A stretch of 64,000 bases of DNA from Pseudobutyrivibrio sp. (GCF_015057185.1 NZ_SVEV01000021.1:1-64000); one strand, 5' to 3'; shown: positions 1 through 9,445, counted from the stretch's first letter. Notes: a model not told the origin generated them from the letters alone. A program made the numbers and translations.

Positions 1-73
1 CAGCTATATACTTCCTTGTTACCTAGGCGTATTCGGGACTTTCACCCGTTGGAGCGCGCCCATGGCGCGCAAA
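1..73 (-). mobile_element. 5' end of a group II intron (partial, class C-like placement)
   Basis: Read on the minus strand, the sequence from about 73 down to 1 has a GCGCGCC-type start, then GGGTGAAAGTCCCGAA, which resembles domain I of bacterial group II introns as I remember them. It begins directly after an intrinsic terminator hairpin (78-105), the typical target of class C group II introns. The rest of the intron, including any reverse transcriptase ORF, would lie outside the window to the left. The exact first intron base is uncertain within a few positions. No covariance search was possible. Confidence 0.55.
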
Positions 74-77
74 CCAC

Positions 78-105
78 AAAAAGGATGGCACTAGGCCATC
101 CTTTT
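78..105 (-). terminator. Intrinsic terminator of the small membrane protein gene
   Basis: On the minus strand a GGATGGC/GCCATCC stem with a five-base loop is followed by TTTTTG. It sits just after the stop codon of the 70-residue ORF and immediately before the putative group II intron. Confidence 0.8.
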
Positions 106-117
106 AAACCCCCCTTG

Positions 118-330
118 CTACTGTAGAGCAAGTTCATCTGCAAATCTGATTAGTTCTCTTTCGACTCTATCATAATCAGAATCTACAAATCTATATAAAT
201 ATGCGTCACCAATAACGTTATCCTTTGGCTCCTCATAATAGAACTCTTCGTATTCGTCTGCTGTGTAGACGATAATTGCTAAACCAACAAGTGCAAAAAC
301 CATGTAACCAATAATAATCATCATTTTCAT
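118..330 (-). CDS. Small membrane protein, 70 aa, unknown function
   Basis: The ORF is preceded by a strong AGGAGG ribosome binding site seven bases before the ATG and followed by an intrinsic terminator, so it is very likely real. The first ~22 residues form one hydrophobic membrane segment (ending in ...AIIVYTADE). The remainder is acidic and polar, with a YEEFYYEEP stretch and no cysteines. I recognise no family. It is a separate unit from the upstream galT gene, with an 84-base gap holding a GCTCAAC/GTTGAGC hairpin and a plausible -10 (TATACT). A single-pass protein with a cytoplasmic or external acidic tail is the most that can be said. Confidence 0.6.
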   Translation of the reverse strand: MKMMIIIGYMVFALVGLAIIVYTADEYEEFYYEEPKDNVIGDAYLYRFVDSDYDRVERELIRFADELALQ

Positions 331-414
331 TTCCTCCTGCGTCCCCGCTCAACTGTTTTTGTTATTTGTTGAGCTAAGTATACGATAGGAAATATCACAA
401 AAGTATCACACGGT

Positions 415-1908
415 TTATAAAGTATTTACAAAGCGAAGGAACGCATCCATTCCCTCTGGTGTGTTCTTGTAAACACCAGCACATTCAAGGACTTGGCAGA
501 AAACCTTTCCAATCTCCTGCTGGAGAATTTCATTGACGTTGCTTTGATCAATCACATCATACTTTGTGCTAAAGGAGTCTACCCAGTCAGCATGCTTTGC
601 AAGAGCTTCGTTTGTACGAAGGTCCTTTTTGTTGACAATGTAGTCTGCAAGCTGTTCCATTTCTTGCTTGAGACGACTTGGCAATACTGCAAGTCCCATA
701 ACCTCAATAAGACCGATATTTTCCTTTTTGATGTGGTGTAAGTGCGCATGTGGATGATATACACCAAGTGGATGCTCCTCTGTTGTAATGTTGTTTCGAA
801 GAGCTAAATCTAATTCAAATAAGTCACCACGTTTTCTAGCAATTGGTGTTATTGTGTTATGCTTTTCTCCGTTTGTTTCAGCAAAAATAAATGCAGCTTC
901 GTCGGTATAACCACGCCATGCATTTAAAATGTGGTCTGCTAAATCAATGATTCTCTTTTCGTCCTTGCACTGAAGTCGAATAACTGAAAGCGGCCATTTA
1001 ACGATGCCTGCATGAACGTCCTCAAATCCCTTTACAGAAAACTCCTTTATGATAGGGGCCTTTTCCATTGCGAAGGTATAGTGTCCACCCTGGAAATGGT
1101 CATGACTAAGAATCGAACCACCAACAATTGGAAGGTCTGCATTACTTCCCAAGAAATAATGTGGGAAAAGTTTTACGAAGTCAAAAAGCTTTACGAATGT
1201 AGCTTTCTCAATTTTCATTGGCGTGTGCTGTCCATTAAATACGATGCAGTGCTCATTGTAGTAGACATATGGGCTGTACTGAAATCCCCAGCTGCTGTCG
1301 TTGATTGTAATAGGAATAATTCTGTGGTTCTCCCGGGCTGGATGATTTGTTCTTCCGGCATAGCCTTCGTTTTCCATGCAAAGCTGACACTTTGGATAAG
1401 CAGACTGCTTTGCATTTTTTGCTGCTGCGATGGCCTTAGGGTCTTTCTCTGGCTTTGAAAGGTTAATAGTGATATCAAGTGTTCCGTAGTCTGTCTCAGT
1501 AGTCCACTTTAAGTCCTTTTTCACTCTATATGTACGAATATAATCTGTGTTGCGGCTAAAATTGTAGAAATAGTCTGTAGCTGCCTCAGGTCCCTTTGAG
1601 TCATAAATCGAATTAAACTTATCAATTACCTGAGATGGTCTAGGGCAAAGGCAATTCATAAGCTTTGTATCAAACAAATCTCTGTAGGTAACGGAATCTT
1701 CGATGATTCCCTTTTTTACTGCTTCATCTAGTAAATCCTTTAATACATCCTCTAATACGATATTAGTCAAATCGCATTCTGGGTCAGTATATTCATCTTC
1801 ATTCATACATTCCAGAAGCAAGTTAGTTGTATAAATTCTCTCACACTCTGGTGTAATTCCTGTATCGATTCCGTATTGAACTAATTTCTTGATACTTTCT
1901 TGTAACAT
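415..1908 (-). CDS. galT: UDP-glucose--hexose-1-phosphate uridylyltransferase, class II
   Basis: Transfers UMP between UDP-glucose and galactose-1-phosphate in the Leloir pathway of galactose use, in the cytoplasm. At about 497 residues it fits the larger Firmicutes class II GalT family, not the ~350-residue enterobacterial type. Family-like motifs include SHDHFQGG near the middle and HPHAHLHH in the C-terminal third. I place the start at the ATG at 1908, because GGAGGGG lies a few bases upstream; the longer reading frame to 1929 would encode the ribosome binding site itself. It is monocistronic here: no galK or galE is adjacent. It is divergent from the hydrolase at 2021, so the 112-base gap should hold both promoters. 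Confidence 0.93.
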   Translation of the reverse strand: MLQESIKKLVQYGIDTGITPECERIYTTNLLLECMNEDEYTDPECDLTNIVLEDVLKDLLDEAVKKGIIEDSVTYRDLFDTKLMNCLCPRPSQVIDKFNSIYDSKGPEAATDYFYNFSRNTDYIRTYRVKKDLKWTTETDYGTLDITINLSKPEKDPKAIAAAKNAKQSAYPKCQLCMENEGYAGRTNHPARENHRIIPITINDSSWGFQYSPYVYYNEHCIVFNGQHTPMKIEKATFVKLFDFVKLFPHYFLGSNADLPIVGGSILSHDHFQGGHYTFAMEKAPIIKEFSVKGFEDVHAGIVKWPLSVIRLQCKDEKRIIDLADHILNAWRGYTDEAAFIFAETNGEKHNTITPIARKRGDLFELDLALRNNITTEEHPLGVYHPHAHLHHIKKENIGLIEVMGLAVLPSRLKQEMEQLADYIVNKKDLRTNEALAKHADWVDSFSTKYDVIDQSNVNEILQQEIGKVFCQVLECAGVYKNTPEGMDAFLRFVNTL

Positions 1909-2020
1909 AATCCCCTCCGCAAATAACAAAAAATCTTTTGGAAACTATTGTACAACTATTTAGTTTTTAACTTCAAGTATTCTTTATATTAAATTAGATA
2001 ATTAATGATATAATTGTCTC

Positions 2021-2764
2021 ATGAGTAAACGATTTAACAGACGTAGAATAGTAACCTGGATTATCATAATCTCGGTTTTTTTCTTAGGAACAAATAGAAT
2101 ATCTTCATATTTACATAATTACTATCACGCAACCTCAGAGGCTTTGGAATGCATTAGTTCACCGGCTGAAGGAATCACGGTAGATTATTTAGATAATGCC
2201 ATAGTTTTCAAGTCCGAAAATCCTACAGCTGGACTTATATTTTATCCAGGCGGTCTGGTGCAGACAGAAGCCTATGCACCTCTTATGGAGCAGCTGGCAC
2301 AGCAAAATATTATGTGTGTACTTGTAGAAATGCCTTATTACCTAGCTCTTTTTGACGCAAATGCAGCCAGAGGAATCCAAGCACAATTTCCAGAAATCAG
2401 TGATTGGTACATTGGTGGCCATAGCTTAGGCGGTGCCATGGCTTCACTTTATGCAGATAGGCACAAGGAAGAATATGAAGGTCTGATTTTGCTTGCAGCA
2501 TATTCCATGGTGGATTTGACTGATGGTGCGCCAGTTGATGTACTTACAATCAGAGGCTCTGAAGACGGCGTTTTAAATATGAAAAACTATAACAAGAATT
2601 TGTCTAATCTTCCTGCTGATTATACAGAAGTTATAATAGAAGGTGGTTGCCACGGATATTTCGGAGATTACGGAATGCAAGCAGGGGATGGGACACCTAC
2701 TATTACAGTCCAAGAACAAACTACTCAAACGGTAGATGCAATTCTCAATTTTATGAATAATTAG
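2021..2764 (+). CDS. Membrane-anchored alpha/beta hydrolase
   Basis: A 247-residue protein with a positively charged N-terminus followed by one membrane segment (about residues 10-27), so the catalytic domain is probably extracytoplasmic. The nucleophile elbow is GHSLGG (about residue 135), with a candidate acid in RGSEDGV and a candidate base in GGCHGYFG near the C-terminus, completing a Ser-Asp-His triad. This fits the small alpha/beta hydrolase group (Abhydrolase_5-like). Substrate unknown; an esterase or lipase role is inferred from the fold only. It is followed by a strong terminator and is not in an operon. Confidence 0.8.
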   Translation: MSKRFNRRRIVTWIIIISVFFLGTNRISSYLHNYYHATSEALECISSPAEGITVDYLDNAIVFKSENPTAGLIFYPGGLVQTEAYAPLMEQLAQQNIMCVLVEMPYYLALFDANAARGIQAQFPEISDWYIGGHSLGGAMASLYADRHKEEYEGLILLAAYSMVDLTDGAPVDVLTIRGSEDGVLNMKNYNKNLSNLPADYTEVIIEGGCHGYFGDYGMQAGDGTPTITVQEQTTQTVDAILNFMNN

Positions 2765-2769
2765 ATAAT

Positions 2770-2806
2770 AATAGCTCCAGAATCAAATTCTGGAGCTATT
2801 TTCTTT
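2770..2806 (+). terminator. Intrinsic terminator after the alpha/beta hydrolase
   Basis: A perfect 14-base stem (AATAGCTCCAGAAT and its complement) with a 3-base loop spans 2770-2800 and is followed by TTCTTTCT. It separates the hydrolase gene from the convergent GH5 gene. Confidence 0.85.
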
Positions 2807-3835
2807 CTATATAATATTTATTAGTTCTTTTATAACTGGCTTCATATGATCATCTACAAGGCCGAAATCCATTTCCTTATAGCTCCATGCAGCACGTCCA
2901 ATATTGAACTCATCAAAGCACTGACAAATATTTTTGTACCATTTTAAACTATCCTCTGGTGTAGCAAGATTGATAACACCAAATTCTCCACAATAAACAG
3001 GTACATTTCTCTCCTCAGCGATGCTTACTGCCTCAGCCAAAAGGTCACGGAAAAACTCTACGCCCATTACCGCATCCTGCTTGTATTTACTATAGTCTGC
3101 TACGTGCCCCTCAAGATTTCGGGCTGTATTCTCAGCATACTGACCATAGGTAACATCAAATGGCATTCTAAAGCTTTTGTCCATAGCCTCAATCCAATAT
3201 GCACCCTGATGTGTAAAAATAAGTGGCTCATAGCAGTGGAAATTATAAACAATATTCTCATCATATGGTTCCGCCAAAGCCTTCATTCCCTCTACGCTAT
3301 TGTTATAGTAGCCGCCAATAAGGATTTTAACATCTGGAGCAATTTTTCTGATTCGCTCAACGCATTTACGTGAAATCTCATTCCATTTTGGTCCATATGC
3401 TTTGTCTGTTACCTCATTTAATAATTCAAAAGCAAGTCTATCAGAATACTTTCCGAAACGCTTTGCGAATTCTTCCCATAAAAGATAAAATCTCTCCTGA
3501 TATTCTTCGTTATCAAAAAAGCCTGACTCAGCCTCGCCAAAGTCAAAGCTAAAGCCTGCTGTTTTGTGCAAATCAAGAATCATATTAAGACCATTCTTGC
3601 CTGCCCAATCAATTGCATTTTGAATGTACTTAAAACCCTCTTCCTTGTAGTCTCCAGCGCCTCTTTCTACTAATTCATAATCTACTGGAACCCTAAAGTG
3701 GTCCATTCCCCAGCTTTTTATTATCTCGATATCCTTTTCATGAATAAAATTATCATAGCGCTCCTTTGTGTGGTCACACTGGGATAACCAACCGCCCAAG
3801 TTTACACCATGAAGATATCCTTCGAATTTTCTCAT
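2807..3835 (-). CDS. Glycoside hydrolase family 5 (cytoplasmic beta-glucanase/cellulase-like)
   Basis: A 342-residue TIM-barrel glycosidase. The N-terminus carries GVNLGGWL, typical of GH5; LNEV gives the NE acid/base glutamate and YCGEFG gives the nucleophile glutamate. No signal peptide is present, so it probably acts inside the cell on imported beta-linked oligosaccharides. The start at 3835 is chosen because AAGGAG lies six bases upstream of that ATG; an in-frame ATG six codons earlier has no good site. Exact specificity (cello-, xyloglucan- or mannan-derived substrate) cannot be read from the sequence. Confidence 0.88.
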   Translation of the reverse strand: MRKFEGYLHGVNLGGWLSQCDHTKERYDNFIHEKDIEIIKSWGMDHFRVPVDYELVERGAGDYKEEGFKYIQNAIDWAGKNGLNMILDLHKTAGFSFDFGEAESGFFDNEEYQERFYLLWEEFAKRFGKYSDRLAFELLNEVTDKAYGPKWNEISRKCVERIRKIAPDVKILIGGYYNNSVEGMKALAEPYDENIVYNFHCYEPLIFTHQGAYWIEAMDKSFRMPFDVTYGQYAENTARNLEGHVADYSKYKQDAVMGVEFFRDLLAEAVSIAEERNVPVYCGEFGVINLATPEDSLKWYKNICQCFDEFNIGRAAWSYKEMDFGLVDDHMKPVIKELINII

Positions 3836-4114
3836 AATCTTCTCCTTATACAATAATATTCTTCCATAAATAATATTTGGATTTTTGCCCCTTGACTAAA
3901 TCAATATACCAAATTCTAATGGCCATAACTACCCTTTGAGCTTACGAAAATCTACGAAAATTCAAATTTTGTGAAATATCATTTATGAACAATTTGTGTA
4001 TATATGATGTTTCCTTGTTTCAGTTCACATTTCCTTTATATTTTGAGGCTATAGTGGGAAATGTCCACCGGCGTGGACGTAGGTGAATGAAGCTTTTGAA
4101 AGGAGCTATGGTAT

Positions 4115-5629
4115 ATGAAATTATTCAAGAGTCTTGCAAGCGTAACACTTGCCCTTACACTTGTAATTGCCTCACTTTTGGTGGAGCCAGCTTCTAGCGC
4201 TAAGGCTGCTAGCGGTGTCACAATCGGTGGCGTACTTATTCAAGGTTCTGATGTAGTTGTTGCTACAGCAGGATCATCTTCCTCAGATGATGGTTTATAT
4301 CATCTAGTTGTTTCTGATCCATATCAAACAGCACCAGAGGGCACTGATATCGCCCAGGCTACTGCTGGAGCTAATGCATCTTTTACTGTTCCTTTGAATA
4401 AAGATAGTGCAGATTCTGTTTTATATAAGAAGTTTACAGTATGTGTAATGTCAGGTGGTGCCTTAAAGGCCGTTTCAAACAGCATGTACATTACAAATCC
4501 AGAGGCTTGTGCCACATATGCACCAGCACGTATGGACTATGGAAAGAAAGGTATCCTTCCAGCTCTTGAAAAGAATATTGCAGACAAGAATCAGCCTGCA
4601 GCTCTTGGAGCAAAACAGGTTAACCTTAACATCCCACTTTCAATGATTGGCTCACTTTCAGGATACGATTATTCTGTTCGTAAATATAATTCACTTGGTA
4701 TTCAGGTTAACGTTATTATCCTTGCTGATATTAACTGCCCACAGGAATACTTTAATCCTTATTCTTATGATGGCCTTGGTGCTCATAACTATTATGGTCT
4801 TAATGCTAAGACAGCAGAAGGTTGCCAAACACTTGCAAACGCAGCTTCATTCTTAGCAAGCCATTATTCAGGCTCACAGGGCTACGGCCAGGTTGATAAC
4901 TTTATTATTGGTAATGAGGTTAATGCTTGGTGGCTTTGGAACTACATGAACTGCGGTTCTAATGATATTTTCATGAGAGAATACTACAATGCTTTCCGCA
5001 TTATGTATAACGGAATTAAGTCACAGAATGCAACTGCAAATGTTTACACATGTATCGACCATCAGTGGGCACGCGCAGAAGCTTCATACTATATTTCAGG
5101 AAAAGAGTTCCTTACAAAATTAAACAATAATATTAAGAGCGAAGGTAACGTGGATTGGAGAGTTGCAGTTCACCCTTACAACGCACCTCTTTATGCTCCA
5201 CGTGCATGGGAAACATCATCTAATGTTTCTCACAGCCAGAGTTCACCATATGTAACGATGGCAAATATCGATGTTTTAACAGACTTTATGTGCAACTCAG
5301 ATATGCTTTCTCCTACAGGAGCAGTTCGTACCGTTAAGGTTTCTGAGGTTGGATATATCAGCCACGAGGGTGAACAGCTTCAGGCTGCATCACTTGTATA
5401 CGCATATCTTGTAGCTGAAAATAACAGCCATATCGACGGCATTATCGTAACAAGAGAATTAGAGCATGCTGCAGAATTGGCACAGGGATTATCATACGGA
5501 TTATGTAATGTAGATGGTTCTCCAAAATTAGGATACACATTCTATCAGAATGCAGCTGATCCAGCTACAATTGCTGAGGCAAGCGCTTACGCAGGTGTTG
5601 ATTTAACAACATTGATTACTCCTAGATAA
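4115..5629 (+). CDS. Secreted glycosidase-like protein (DUF5722-like), copy 1
   Basis: 504 residues with a clear signal peptide (basic MKLFK, hydrophobic core, small residues near SSAKAAS at ~30). Residues ~35-115 look like a beta-sandwich module; the remainder resembles a clan GH-A TIM barrel, with IIGNEVNAWW supplying an Asn-Glu pair (candidate acid/base) and KVSEVGY a later Glu (candidate nucleophile). It resembles what I remember as DUF5722, whose biochemistry I do not know. There is no LPXTG or repeat anchor, so it is probably released. GAAAGGAG precedes the ATG. It has its own terminator and a close paralogue immediately downstream. Confidence 0.75.
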   Translation: MKLFKSLASVTLALTLVIASLLVEPASSAKAASGVTIGGVLIQGSDVVVATAGSSSSDDGLYHLVVSDPYQTAPEGTDIAQATAGANASFTVPLNKDSADSVLYKKFTVCVMSGGALKAVSNSMYITNPEACATYAPARMDYGKKGILPALEKNIADKNQPAALGAKQVNLNIPLSMIGSLSGYDYSVRKYNSLGIQVNVIILADINCPQEYFNPYSYDGLGAHNYYGLNAKTAEGCQTLANAASFLASHYSGSQGYGQVDNFIIGNEVNAWWLWNYMNCGSNDIFMREYYNAFRIMYNGIKSQNATANVYTCIDHQWARAEASYYISGKEFLTKLNNNIKSEGNVDWRVAVHPYNAPLYAPRAWETSSNVSHSQSSPYVTMANIDVLTDFMCNSDMLSPTGAVRTVKVSEVGYISHEGEQLQAASLVYAYLVAENNSHIDGIIVTRELEHAAELAQGLSYGLCNVDGSPKLGYTFYQNAADPATIAEASAYAGVDLTTLITPR

Positions 5630-5648
5630 TGATTTGCTAAGTACATTT

Positions 5649-5679
5649 AATGGCTCGCATACATTCTATGCGAGCCATT
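5649..5679 (+). terminator. Intrinsic terminator between the two secreted paralogues
   Basis: A 13-base stem AATGGCTCGCATA with its complement and a short loop, followed by ATTAATT. It implies that the second paralogue has its own promoter in 5680-5800. Confidence 0.75.
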
Positions 5680-5816
5680 ATTAATTAAATCGTGAATAAA
5701 GTTATATTGTGAAAAAATACAGAAATGTCTATATTTTTTGTAATTTTCATGATATAGTATGTTTTGTCAAATATATGAACGTACACAATTAAATAATTGA
5801 AAGGACTATGGTAATT

Positions 5817-7382
5817 ATGAAATTTTTACACAAGCTCGCAAGCGTAGCTCTTGCTTTAACACTTGCTGTTAGTGCTTTCGCTGCAGTTCCTAGCATGGAT
5901 GCTGAGGCAGCTGGCGCAGTTACAATCGGCAGTGTTCTTATTCAGGGTTCAGATGTAGTTATCGCTACTGCAGGCTCTACTTCTTCAGATGATGGTTTAT
6001 ATCATCTTGTTGCTTCTGATGTAAATCAAACAGCTCCAACTGGTACTGATGTTGCTCAGGTTGCTGCTTCTGCAGGCGCAACATTCACTGTTCCTCTTAA
6101 CAAGGGCGCAGCTGATTCAATGCTTTTCAAAAAGTTTACAGTATGTGTAATGTCAGGCGGCGCATTAAAGCCAGCTTCTAACAGCATGTTTATTACAAAC
6201 CCAGAGGCATGCGCTACAGTTTCTGCTAACAGAATGGATATCTCAAAGAAGGGTGTTCTCCCAGCTCTTGAGACATGGATGGCAAGCAAGAACCAGCCTA
6301 GAGATTTAGGCTGCTCACAGGTAACACTTACTCTTCCACTTTCATGGATTACAGGTGGTTCTGGTGTTCCTTATAACTACAATGGTAAAACTTATAACTT
6401 TGAGACAGCTAGACTTTCAGGATACGATTTCTCTCTTAGAAAGTACAATGCTCAGGGTTGCCAGGTTTCAGTAATCATCGTAGTTGACCAGGGCGCAGAT
6501 GGCAACTTCATCAGCCCTTACTCATATGATGGACTTGGCGCACACAACTATTATGGATTAAATGCAACAACAACTGAGGGTGTTGAAATGCTCGGTGCTG
6601 CTGCTTCATTCCTTGCAAATCGTTGGACAGGCCGTGGCTTCGGTCAGGTAGATAACTTCATCATCGGTAATGAGGTTAATGCTTATTGGATGTGGAACTA
6701 CATGAACTGTGGTTCAAACGAAGTATTCGTTAACGAGTACGCTAATGCATTCCGTGTAATGTACAATGGTATTAAGTCAGAAAACGCTTCTGCTAATGTT
6801 TACACTTGTATCGATCACCAGTGGGCACGTGCTGAGGCTTCTTACTACATGAGCGGTAAGGGATTCCTTACATCATTCAACTCAAAGATTAGAAGCGAGG
6901 GTAACATCGACTGGAGAGTTGCTGCTCACCCATACAGCGCTACACTTACAGATCCATGCGCTTGGAGCGGTGCTAACGCGCCACACAGCCAGAGTGCTGC
7001 ATATGTAACAATGTACAACTTAGATGTCCTTACAGACTTACTTTCAACTTCTGAATTCCTTTCACCATCAGGTGCAGTTAGAACTGTTAAGGTTTCAGAG
7101 CTTGGTTACACAAGCCTTGGTGGCGAAGAGATTCAGGCTGCATCTATCGTATACGCATACATGGTTGCAATGAACAACAGCCACGTTGACGGATTTATTC
7201 TTTCAAGAGAATCTGATCACGCTGATGAGGTAGCACAGGGTCTTGCATACGGTATTTGTAACGCAGACGGTTCAAAGAAGCTTGCATACTCATGGTACCA
7301 GAGTGTAGACAATCCAAACACAATTGCACAGGCTAGTGCCGTTGCAGGTGTTGATTTAAATACACTTATTACACCTAGATAA
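5817..7382 (+). CDS. Secreted glycosidase-like protein (DUF5722-like), copy 2
   Basis: A 521-residue tandem paralogue of the gene at 4115, collinear and very similar throughout. It has a signal peptide (MKFLHKLASVALALTLAVSA), the same GNEVNAYW Asn-Glu site and the same KVSELGY candidate nucleophile. Compared with copy 1 it carries an extra ~20-residue segment around ITGGSGVPYNYNGKTYNF, close to the start of the barrel domain. I choose the ATG at 5817 by analogy with copy 1; an in-frame ATG at 5808 is only about 3 bases from GAAAGGA. Codon use favours C-ending codons such as AAC and TAC more than copy 1 does, suggesting high expression. Confidence 0.75.
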   Translation: MKFLHKLASVALALTLAVSAFAAVPSMDAEAAGAVTIGSVLIQGSDVVIATAGSTSSDDGLYHLVASDVNQTAPTGTDVAQVAASAGATFTVPLNKGAADSMLFKKFTVCVMSGGALKPASNSMFITNPEACATVSANRMDISKKGVLPALETWMASKNQPRDLGCSQVTLTLPLSWITGGSGVPYNYNGKTYNFETARLSGYDFSLRKYNAQGCQVSVIIVVDQGADGNFISPYSYDGLGAHNYYGLNATTTEGVEMLGAAASFLANRWTGRGFGQVDNFIIGNEVNAYWMWNYMNCGSNEVFVNEYANAFRVMYNGIKSENASANVYTCIDHQWARAEASYYMSGKGFLTSFNSKIRSEGNIDWRVAAHPYSATLTDPCAWSGANAPHSQSAAYVTMYNLDVLTDLLSTSEFLSPSGAVRTVKVSELGYTSLGGEEIQAASIVYAYMVAMNNSHVDGFILSRESDHADEVAQGLAYGICNADGSKKLAYSWYQSVDNPNTIAQASAVAGVDLNTLITPR

Positions 7383-7400
7383 TTTCATCGACAAAATAAC

Positions 7401-7432
7401 AATAGCCATCTAGCAACTGCTAGATGGCTATT
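7401..7432 (+). terminator. Intrinsic terminator after copy 2
   Basis: A perfect 15-base stem (AATAGCCATCTAGCA and complement) with a 2-base loop, lying between convergent genes. A short AT-rich tail follows. Confidence 0.75.
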
Positions 7433-7445
7433 ATATATTTAGTAT

Positions 7446-9161
7446 TTATTTAAAAAGTCTCCAAGCTGGCACATCAACTACGCCGTGTGTAGTTATACGT
7501 AATTCAGGAATAACTGGAAGTGCAGTAAAGCTAAGCGTCATAAATGGATCAATTCCTCTATTAACGCCAAACTCGTATGCTGTTTTATTAACATTTTCTA
7601 GGGCCGTTTTAGCTGAAAGTGCATCAGTTTCGCTCATTAAGCCCGCCACTGGCAGAGCATATGATGCTTTTACTTCTCCATCTGCATAAACAATCATTCC
7701 GCCGCCTATATTTTTGAGCTCGTTAATAGCCTGAGCAATTTCTTCTTCACTAGCTCCAATAGCTATTATATTGTGAGCGTCATGGGCAACAGAAGTTGCA
7801 ATTGCACCTTTCTTTAAGCCATATCCTTTGATGAAGCCCATTCCAATATGCCCTGTGTTTTTGTGTCTTTCTACTACAACAGCCTTTAAAATATCCTGTT
7901 CCACATCAATCTTTGATGCCAAGCCTTCTCTGGTAGTATACAGCTGCTCATTTACCAAACCAAGAATAGGAAGCTCATCATTAGATTTAAGCATCCCAGT
8001 AGTAACAACAGGCATATTAAATGTATTGTGAGATTTGTCTATTAATTCCTTAGATATATTGCTCTTACAATTGTTATCTAAATACTCATCTGTAAGCTCT
8101 ATACCACTTTTATAAACACCGTCAATATCTACTGTATTTACATCATTTACAACAATGAAATCAGCCAGAAAACCTGGAGATATAGCGCCTCTATCTCTAA
8201 GTCCAAAATAGGTTCCTGCAGAATAGGAAGCCATTTTATAAGCTACAACAGGATCAACCCCAAGCTTAATTGCTTTTCTAACAATATTATCAATATGCCC
8301 CTCGGACATAATGTCATTAATATGCATGTCATCAGTACAGAACATACTTCTAGAGCTATATGGCTCCTTACAAAGCCCGATAAGTGATTCTAGGTTTTTT
8401 CCAGCTGTACCCTCTCGAATCATTATCCAAATACCCACGCCCATTTTCTCAATTGCTTCATCAAATGTTGTACATTCATGGTCAGACAATACACCTGCTG
8501 CAATGTAGCTCATCAATTGAGTCCCTTCTATCATAGGGGCATGGCCGTCAATCATTTTATCATTTTGTATTGCTGAAAAAGTTTTGTCTAAAACATCCTT
8601 GCGTCTGGTGACAACACCATTTACATCCATAAGCTCCGCAATTCCATAGACCCTTTCATCCTCATAAAATGGTTCCATGTCCTCAGCAAGAATTTGAGCT
8701 CCAGGCTCGTCAAACTTGCAAGATGGTACGCAGGATGGAAGCATGAATAAAATGTCCATTGGAAGTCCTTCAGAGGCTTCTAGCATGTATTTCACGCCAT
8801 CTACGCCCATCACATTGGCTATCTCGTGTGGGTCTGTAAGAATAGCTGTTGTACCGTGCTTTAAAGCTTCTTTGGCAAATATGGCAGGCACCACGGTTGT
8901 GCTCTCAATATGAATGTGAGCATCTATAAATCCTGGCACAACAGTTTTACCGGTCATATCAATTTCCTTTTCGCCTTGATATTCACCGATTCCTGCAAAG
9001 CTGCCATGAGAAATTGCAATATCTCCCTGTCTAAACTTATTGGTAAAGACATCTAGATAAGTAGCATTTTTAAGAACAAGCCCAGCCTTAACGTGGCCTG
9101 CTGCTACCTGCAAAAATTCTTCATACTCACCTCTCGACATTTTTCTCTGTTGATAACGCAT
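7446..9161 (-). CDS. ade: Adenine deaminase
   Basis: Converts adenine to hypoxanthine and ammonia in purine salvage, using a divalent metal centre in an amidohydrolase TIM barrel. At 571 residues it has the normal length for the bacterial AdeC family. Visible motifs are GFIDAHIHIES (metal-binding HxH), DPHEIANV and CTDDMH. AGGAG lies six bases before the ATG. It is the last gene of a unit with hypB and a small unknown ORF (9-base gap). The pairing with a metal-insertion GTPase gene is odd and noted as a finding. Confidence 0.93.
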   Translation of the reverse strand: MRYQQRKMSRGEYEEFLQVAAGHVKAGLVLKNATYLDVFTNKFRQGDIAISHGSFAGIGEYQGEKEIDMTGKTVVPGFIDAHIHIESTTVVPAIFAKEALKHGTTAILTDPHEIANVMGVDGVKYMLEASEGLPMDILFMLPSCVPSCKFDEPGAQILAEDMEPFYEDERVYGIAELMDVNGVVTRRKDVLDKTFSAIQNDKMIDGHAPMIEGTQLMSYIAAGVLSDHECTTFDEAIEKMGVGIWIMIREGTAGKNLESLIGLCKEPYSSRSMFCTDDMHINDIMSEGHIDNIVRKAIKLGVDPVVAYKMASYSAGTYFGLRDRGAISPGFLADFIVVNDVNTVDIDGVYKSGIELTDEYLDNNCKSNISKELIDKSHNTFNMPVVTTGMLKSNDELPILGLVNEQLYTTREGLASKIDVEQDILKAVVVERHKNTGHIGMGFIKGYGLKKGAIATSVAHDAHNIIAIGASEEEIAQAINELKNIGGGMIVYADGEVKASYALPVAGLMSETDALSAKTALENVNKTAYEFGVNRGIDPFMTLSFTALPVIPELRITTHGVVDVPAWRLFK

Positions 9162-9170
9162 TTAAATCTC

Positions 9171-9431
9171 CTACATTTTAAAAAAAGCCGAAAAAATATC
9201 TATGCCAGATGCCATCTTCTTTAATGCTCCAAGATTGTCCTGCATGTATTTTTCCAGCTCTTGAACCTCAATAACCGCAAAACCGCTATTATTAATTATT
9301 TTACATTCAGGGATGCGCCCCTCAGCACTGCGAACTCCATCAGAAAAGGCGACAAATGCATACTTCTGCCCTTTATCATTTTGGCAAACGGCAGAAACAG
9401 ACATATTCAATTCGCCCTTGTTCTCTTTCAT
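9171..9431 (-). CDS. Small conserved-looking protein, 86 aa, unknown
   Basis: Located between hypB and ade, 14 bases after hypB and 9 before ade, so almost certainly co-transcribed. GGAGGGG directly before the ATG at 9431 sets the start; the frame extends upstream to 9485, but that would overlap hypB. The sequence looks like a short alpha/beta protein (CQNDKGQKYAFVAFSDGVRS, then an EVQELEKYM helix) with two cysteines. It is not HypA: it has no CxxC zinc-binding pairs. I recognise no family. Confidence 0.6.
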   Translation of the reverse strand: MKENKGELNMSVSAVCQNDKGQKYAFVAFSDGVRSAEGRIPECKIINNSGFAVIEVQELEKYMQDNLGALKKMASGIDIFSAFFKM

Positions 9432-9445
9432 AACCCCTCCAATTA

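Noticed and set aside
1012-1458. Plus-strand 148-codon frame opposite galT
   Set aside because: It is antisense to a clear GalT, has no ribosome binding site and an implausible Cys/Trp-rich composition.
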